Positions 58,885 through 64,000 of a stretch of 64,000 nt of DNA are shown here, one piece after another (the stretch's first letter is position 1; each line of letters opens with the position of its first letter). The notes below the pieces were generated by a model, which was given only the letters and a program-made list of their open reading frames with translations, was not told where the DNA came from and ran no database searches. The DNA is taken from the NCBI GenBank assembly GCA_020152595.1, contig JAIGNY010003850.1:1523501-1587500 (forward strand), given 5' to 3'. A program made the position numbers and the translations under genes. The DNA comes from Chiridota heheva. Lineage: Eukaryota; Echinodermata; Holothuroidea; Apodida; Chiridotidae.

Positions 58885-60236
58885 TGCTCACAGCTCATAC
58901 CTCAACCACATCAAAACCATCCAAAATGAAGCCCTCGGGCTTTGCCTGGGTGCCTACAGGACCTCCCCAATCACCAGCCTTCATGTTGCAGCCAACGAAC
59001 CCCCTTTCTACTTAGATGTAGAAAGCTTAGCCTATCCTATGCTTTTAGGGTCCTCACCGACACCCAGAACCCTGTTTACAACCTCATTACAGTAGGTACC
59101 TTAATTTCTCCATCCTCTTTGATAGGACTAAAACCCTATCCCCTCCCTTTAGCTTACGCATTAAATAGAACCCTGTTTACAACCTCATTACAGTAGGTAC
59201 CTTAATTTCTCCATCCTCTTTGATAGGACTAAAACCCTATCCCCTCCCTTTAGCTTACGCATTAAATCAGACCTACTCCATTTCGGCATTAACCCCACCA
59301 CTCTCGGCACCTTCTCCTGGCCCACTTTTCCTCCTTGGGCCACCCTCCCTTCTATCCACCCTGGGCCTCTCCACTAATCACAAAACCGAAAGCCACCGTA
59401 ACCTCTTCATCAATCTCCACAACCAAATCAAAGACCTCCAATAATACTGATGGCTCCAACGAAGGCAACAAGACAACTGCTGCTGCCATCATCCAAGACA
59501 TCACCCGCAGTAGCAGACTTCTCGACTACTCATCCATCTTTTCAGCCAAGGCAAAGGCCATCCTCCTTGCCCTCAACTTTATTGAGTACTCTCTGCTCAG
59601 CCACTTTGCCGTCTTCTTCGACTCCAAGGCTGTTCTTACTTCTTTACTCAATCTTAGATGGGATAACTTCACATTCCACCTCCTCCGGAAACTCCTTTCG
59701 CCCATCCTCTGCAGGAAAAGTATTATTTTCTTCTGGATACCTAGCCATGTAGGCATTCCTGGCAATGACAAGGCTGATACAGCCACTAAGCTTGCCCTCA
59801 ACCTCCCCCTACCCCTTTTCCCAAAACCCGCTCGGACATCAAACCGCTTATTGCTTCCCTTGGTTCGTGACAAACCTTATGGGACTCCCAAATTGATAAC
59901 AAACCCCACGTCATCCAGCCCACCATTCCAATCAAACCCAAAATCAACAACCTCTCTCGTGTAGACAATGTTCATATTACCCATCTTAGAATTGGTCACA
60001 CCCACCTCACTCACTCCCACCTCCTTATTGGCTCCCCCCAACCCCTCTGCAACAATTGCCATTGCACCCTCACAGTCCATCACGTTCTGCTTGCTTGCCC
60101 CCTGTACAACCTTCCCAGAGCTTCTTTCGCCCACAACTCAATTGCTGAGTTCTTCCAGAAAAACAGTGCTGATGGTAGAAGATTCACCCCTGCCTGTTTC
60201 TCTCAACGCTTCTCCAGAAGAGCAGGGCGTTAGTTA
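58885..60236 (+). pseudogene. LINE ORF2 3' part with RNase H domain, inactive
   Basis: The relic starts in the post-RT region: YLNHIKTIQNEALGLCLGAY then RTSPITSLHVAANEPPFYL (58895-59010). A 101-bp internal tandem duplication follows (59067 and 59168). The RNase H domain runs about 59440-59800: TDGSNEGNKTTAAAI with the first catalytic Asp, FSAKAKAILLALNF, AVFFDSKAVLTSLL with the third acidic residue, and FWIPSHVGIPGNDKAD with the final His/Asp block. The second catalytic residue, normally Glu in FSAELKAI, is Lys. After a frame shift near 59960 a C-terminal CCHC-like knuckle (CNNCHCTLTVHHVLLAC) and the stop at 60234 follow. RNase H plus terminal knuckle suggests an I/Nimb/Outcast-like clade. 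Confidence 0.88.
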
Positions 60237-60449
60237 AACCGGTGCTCATCCACTTCCTATCCTGGCAATTTCCTTGGGTCTACACTGAAAACAAGTCAAA
60301 GGTGACTTATCTGTGCTAACCCCCCAAAGAACTATTTGAGCCCTTTCAAATGATACCAAGATCACTGCTGTGGGCCTATTTGACAAAAAAAATATTTTTT
60401 GAAAAAGTGTGTCCCCAATTGAGCGTGACATGCTTGGTCTTGGTATTTA

Positions 60450-60860
60450 AGGGTTAACTAAATTAGGATGATTACATACGATCTAATATACCATCATATA
60501 ATTTACAGTGATACAGACAACCCCCCCCCCCCTACTCATTAAAAAAGGTCAAAAATAGTGGTTCGATATTGGAACCTTTTCGGCATAAGGTCAAGGGGCC
60601 CGCCTTAGGGCCCCTTGTGGGATCCAGGGGCAAAGCCCCAGTGGGGGTCCAACCTCATATTTTCCAAGCTTTACCCCCAAAAGACTTCGAATATGTGCAA
60701 TAACATGGCTCTTTTAAGTAAATTAGGATGATTTTGAATGATCTAGTATAGCAGCATATAATTTTGCAATGATACAGACTACCTCCTTCCTACCCCCTCC
60801 CCCTCACCCGCCTCCTCTCTATCCTCTCCATCATTAAAAAAAGTCAACAGTTTTGGAAAC
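60450..60860. repeat. ~255-bp imperfect direct duplication
   Basis: AAATTAGGATGATTACATACG, GATCTAATATACCATCATATA and GTGATACAGACAACC at 60458-60520 recur with changes at 60718-60785, followed in both by C-rich runs and ATTAAAAAAGGTCAA. The GC-rich GGGCAAAGCCCCAGTGGGGG block at about 60630 is the reverse of the motif at 13970. Confidence 0.65.
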
Positions 60861-60869
60861 AATTTTATT

Positions 60870-62195
60870 TTTTGACATTTCGGACATAGTCTTCCATGCC
60901 TTCCCCTTCCCCCTCCCTGTGCCATTTCATGGAATACGCAACTTTTTTAAGAGTAAGTGTTTATACCATGTATACCAAATGGGCACATCTACTTGCTTGA
61001 TGCTGAGTGAACTGAGCTATATTTTATATTATCTTGTAGTAGATGAATTAAAGATTAATGTTGAGGCGAGTGTTTATATGCATATTTAATGCATGGGACA
61101 AAGGACTTGACCATAGGAGAGTCAATCCCGGGTGGAAAATCCGTTGAATCGTGCATTAAATACTCTTATAAATAAACATGATGCCAAAACATTAATCTTT
61201 TCCTAAAATTTTTGTGTTGTTTAAAATGCATAAAAAAACAACTTAAAAGAATGAAAAATGAGAAAAGTTTGCATACATCTTATTGCTTTATTGAAAAATG
61301 ACCTGTTTTGAAAATGGAATAAACCAAAAAATAACGGTCGTGCAATAACGGTATTTATAAAAAATTCTATGGAGTATATGCATTGTTATGACCAGTGTAT
61401 TAAATCCACGTAATGTACGACCATCAGTATTTGGTTTAGTCCATTTTTACAACAGGTTAATTTCTTTACAAAGTTAAAAAATTGTTTGTCAACTTTTTTC
61501 ATTTTTTCATTCTTTTTTTGCATTTTTTTAAAATGCATTTTTAAACAATCTGATACGCAAATTTTATAAAAAAGATTAATTTTTTGACATCGTGTTCATA
61601 TGCATATTTAATGCATGGTTCAAAGGATTTTGCACTCACGAATGACCCTCCTAAAGTCGGCCCATTTTACTTGTGTCAAAGTCCTTTGACCTGTCCATTG
61701 AATACGCAATACTCCGCCTCAACATTAATCTGCAATTATGATTACTTTCAAAAATGAAAATATATTGCACTGAATAACATCATTGATTATTTTGTTAACT
61801 GAAATAAAGCAATACAAATAGTATGCAAAAAATAAAAAAAATGCACAAAAAAAAGTTTTGGATATGTATACATGTGTAATGTTTGAGGCCAAAGAGTAAG
61901 CTATACATTAGTAAGCAGTAGGTTTACATCAGAAAATGAAAAGTTATTAACTGATGACATTGCAAAAAAAAATTTCAACTAGAAAATGAAAAGTTGTTTA
62001 CTTTTTCATCACTGTTTCTTCTCATCTAATTGGGTGTTGTTGCGGTTCGAAAACTCTTGATAATTTAATTGTTTTCTGTAGCTTTAAAAGCTTTGTAGCT
62101 TATATATATATCCTCTAATGTATGTTGACAATGTGTTTGAGAATTGATTGCTTTGTGCAGTTTGTTTGAGAGAATGATTTTAGAAGTTTGTGAAT
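60870..62195. other. Intronic DNA, no gene seen
   Basis: A word pair TATGCATATTTAATGCATGG with CAAAGGA occurs at 61075-61107 and 61599-61626, and TTGAGGCG at about 61060 is mirrored by CGCCTCAACATTAAT at 61713-61728. This suggests an inverted-end element of about 660 bp (61045-61730) with ATTAATCTG/AGATTAATG ends. No coding pattern is seen. Confidence 0.4.
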
Positions 62196-62197
62196 AC

Positions 62198-63521
62198 TTA
62201 CAGAAATATCAGCTTGCAACACTCTTGCAACAAGCCTGCGCAAGTAGAGGTTGCGTTATAATTTTTTGCGTGGCGTATTTGGTTACGACAAGCCCTTGAA
62301 GTTTGGCGTATTTTGTAAATTTGCCATCGTATGTACAGGGCACTGCGTAATGTACAGGGCATTGTGTAATGTACAGGGCACTGCACGCTAGCGAAGCATG
62401 CAAGTAATTGCTAACACAAACACTTGTGTAGGCCTGCCTCATTAAAGGAAATGGAAATTGCGCTTAGAATACAAAAACATTAACAAATCGGACTATTACT
62501 ATCATAAAAATATTAAGAACACTTTCATACCCAATCCTTGTATAATGTTGATTGTAATCATGAAATTTGGGTTAACAATCCCAAATAGATTAGAAAATAC
62601 TTTTGTTTATCGTTTACAAACTTTCTTGAGGTTTTAGTGAACTTTGACCAATTGTAAACGATAATATACTATTCAGATCTCGAACACGCCTACAGTACTT
62701 CTTTACAGTATAGTATTAAACTTGACTTGCAAATTGTGATCACTTCACAGATACACGATTAACACAATACAGGAGGAAAGTAGATTCCTAGCTAATAATA
62801 TCCTTGACAATTGACAGCCTGCATTAAAAAAAACATCAACACTTTCACATACATTGTACGTATATCATGCATAGGGCCTATGTACTAGCCTATATGTGTT
62901 TATGTACAGCACAACGGGCATGTTTAATCCTTCGGCCGTATAGTCTCATAGTTGTGTCATTTTTATTTTATTTATGAGTAATTCAAAATCATTTTTGTGT
63001 AAAATAGAACTTTCAATTGCATCAGAGAGGTAAGATGTTCGTGATTTTCATTTATGTTGATGAAAAACTCTGGCGTAAAATTCCATATGCTATATCTAAA
63101 TCTTACGACGCATTTACAACCTGTGTCATAAGAAATTTTAGCCATGGTGTTATATATGACAAATTTGTTGTTTACGCGATCTCTGTTCGCAAGCTTGCAG
63201 CAAGCATACTGCAAGCTAGTATTTGGAACAAATTTGCTTACTGCAAGCTAGTATTTAGAACAAATTAGCTTGCGCAAGCTAACAAAAACTATCTGCCAGC
63301 TTGGGCAAGCTAGTAAAACTTTTTGTAAACTTGCGAAAGCTAACAAATATTTTATGCTAGCTTGCACAAGCTAATGTTAGCTTGTGCAAGCTAATATTTG
63401 GCGCAGCTAGTATTCTTCCAAATACTAGCTTGCAGCATGCTTATGCAATCTTTTAGCACGCTTGCACAAGCTAAAAATTGTTAGCTTGTCGCAAGCGTGC
63501 CGCAAGCTAAAATTTCTGTAA
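62198..63521. mobile_element. AGCTTGC-rich element with ~40-bp terminal inverted repeats
   Basis: The left end reads TTACAGAAATATCAGCTTGC then AACACTCTTGCAACAAGC. The right end, on the opposite strand, reads TTACAGAAATTTTAGCTTGC then GGCACGCTTGCGACAAGC. The right-hand 330 bp (63187-63515) is a thicket of GCTTGCGCAAGCTAA palindromes. Flanks GTGAATAC and GGGAACAC agree at six of eight positions, which may be a worn 8-bp target duplication. A short relative lies at 43103. No transposase is visible. Confidence 0.7.
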
Positions 63522-63524
63522 GGG

Positions 63525-64000
63525 AACACTTTTCTTAAATCACCCTGTGAAAAAACCAAAAGCTATACTTCATTACATCATTTGAAAATCTTGAGATTTG
63601 CTATGGAGATGAAATGCCATGTCTTTTTTGAATGCACAAGTTCAAAGCACTACATCTCTGTGATTATCACAATATCTCAAAGTGTGATAAAAACTGTTTC
63701 ATGTCGTATTATGAGGCTAATTTATTTGCTAGGCATGCAATATACAGCTTTTATAGGCCATAAGTGCTTACACTATGCATCATAAAAAATATGTTTTTAT
63801 GCATATTGTATGTAAGGGATTATTGGAAGAGAAACTGATAATACTATTCAAACTGACTGATGTTGATATTTTTATTGACGAAATGAAAAAAGAAAACTTC
63901 TAGCCTTGGGCTGCAGCTGGGACTTCTTGAAATTTAAAAATTGCATAAATCAGTAATCTGAAAATATTCATCAATTGCACAAGTGTATAAGATGGTTGTG
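63525..64000. other. Intron tail, no gene seen
   Basis: No coding pattern, no splice-bounded PKG exon and no recognised repeat up to the window end. Confidence 0.55.

Larger units (their letters stand above)
56931..64000 (+). other. PKG intron 5, partial (>7 kb)
   Basis: Begins GTAAGT. No later PKG exon was found up to 64000, so the intron runs off the window. It holds LINE relics on both strands and the element at 62198. Confidence 0.8.

Noticed and set aside
59526..59873. 115-codon Arg-rich minus-strand frame
   Set aside because: Antisense shadow of the LINE RNase H domain.

Overview
This is nuclear DNA of an animal. The window is mostly non-coding, AT-rich and full of transposable-element relics and microsatellites, and it carries five GT-AG-bounded exons of a single plus-strand gene. 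That gene is a cGMP-dependent protein kinase (PKG; PRKG/foraging family). The mix of repeats (LINE relics, tRNA-derived SINEs, many short inverted-repeat elements, long (TA)n tracts, frequent AGGCCTA and AACGTTA words) fits a marine invertebrate, possibly an echinoderm or another non-vertebrate deuterostome. No direct marker of the lineage is present, so that placement is an inference.

Layout. 1-3.0 kb: decayed CAATCA/CAATTGAT minisatellite. 3.0-6.4 kb: LINE relics, one on the plus strand and one on the minus strand, the latter split by a palindromic MITE. 6.4-15.6 kb: intergenic DNA with a long-arm inverted-repeat element (7.7-8.3 kb), a hAT-like MITE (12.4 kb), a GAAAAT-type minisatellite (12.9-13.5 kb) and a compound trinucleotide repeat (14.4 kb). 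15.6-16.7 kb: a tandem array with a 245-bp period in which a roughly 100-bp piggyBac-like MITE flanked by TTAA alternates with a 136-bp spacer. 18.2-18.7 kb: promoter-like DNA and first visible PKG exon. 18.7-36.0 kb: first intron, with SINEs, two very long TA tracts, a 16-bp satellite, and CpG-rich CRE/CCAAT-bearing stretches. 36.0-37.0 kb: exons 2 and 3. 37.0-45.1 kb: intron with a satellite-like element and a 1.84-kb piggyBac-ended element nested in an inverted-repeat element. 45.1-45.25 kb: exon 4, whose 5' splice site opens a tandem repeat. 45.25-56.8 kb: intron with several tandem arrays. 56.8-56.9 kb: exon 5. 56.9-64 kb: further intron with two LINE relics and an AGCTTGC-rich inverted-repeat element.

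The five exons join in consistent phase to 948 coding bases (316 codons). They encode an N-terminal Met-Gly start of the myristoylation type, a leucine-zipper coiled coil, a pseudosubstrate-like autoinhibitory motif, a complete first cyclic-nucleotide-binding domain and the start of the second. The rest of the second domain, the kinase domain and the C-terminus lie beyond position 64000. No other functional protein-coding gene, rRNA, true tRNA gene or CRISPR array could be supported. The most unusual items are the 245-bp composite array, the nested element with matching ends, the family of long-arm hairpin elements spread through the gene, and a tandem repeat that copies the exon 4 splice donor.
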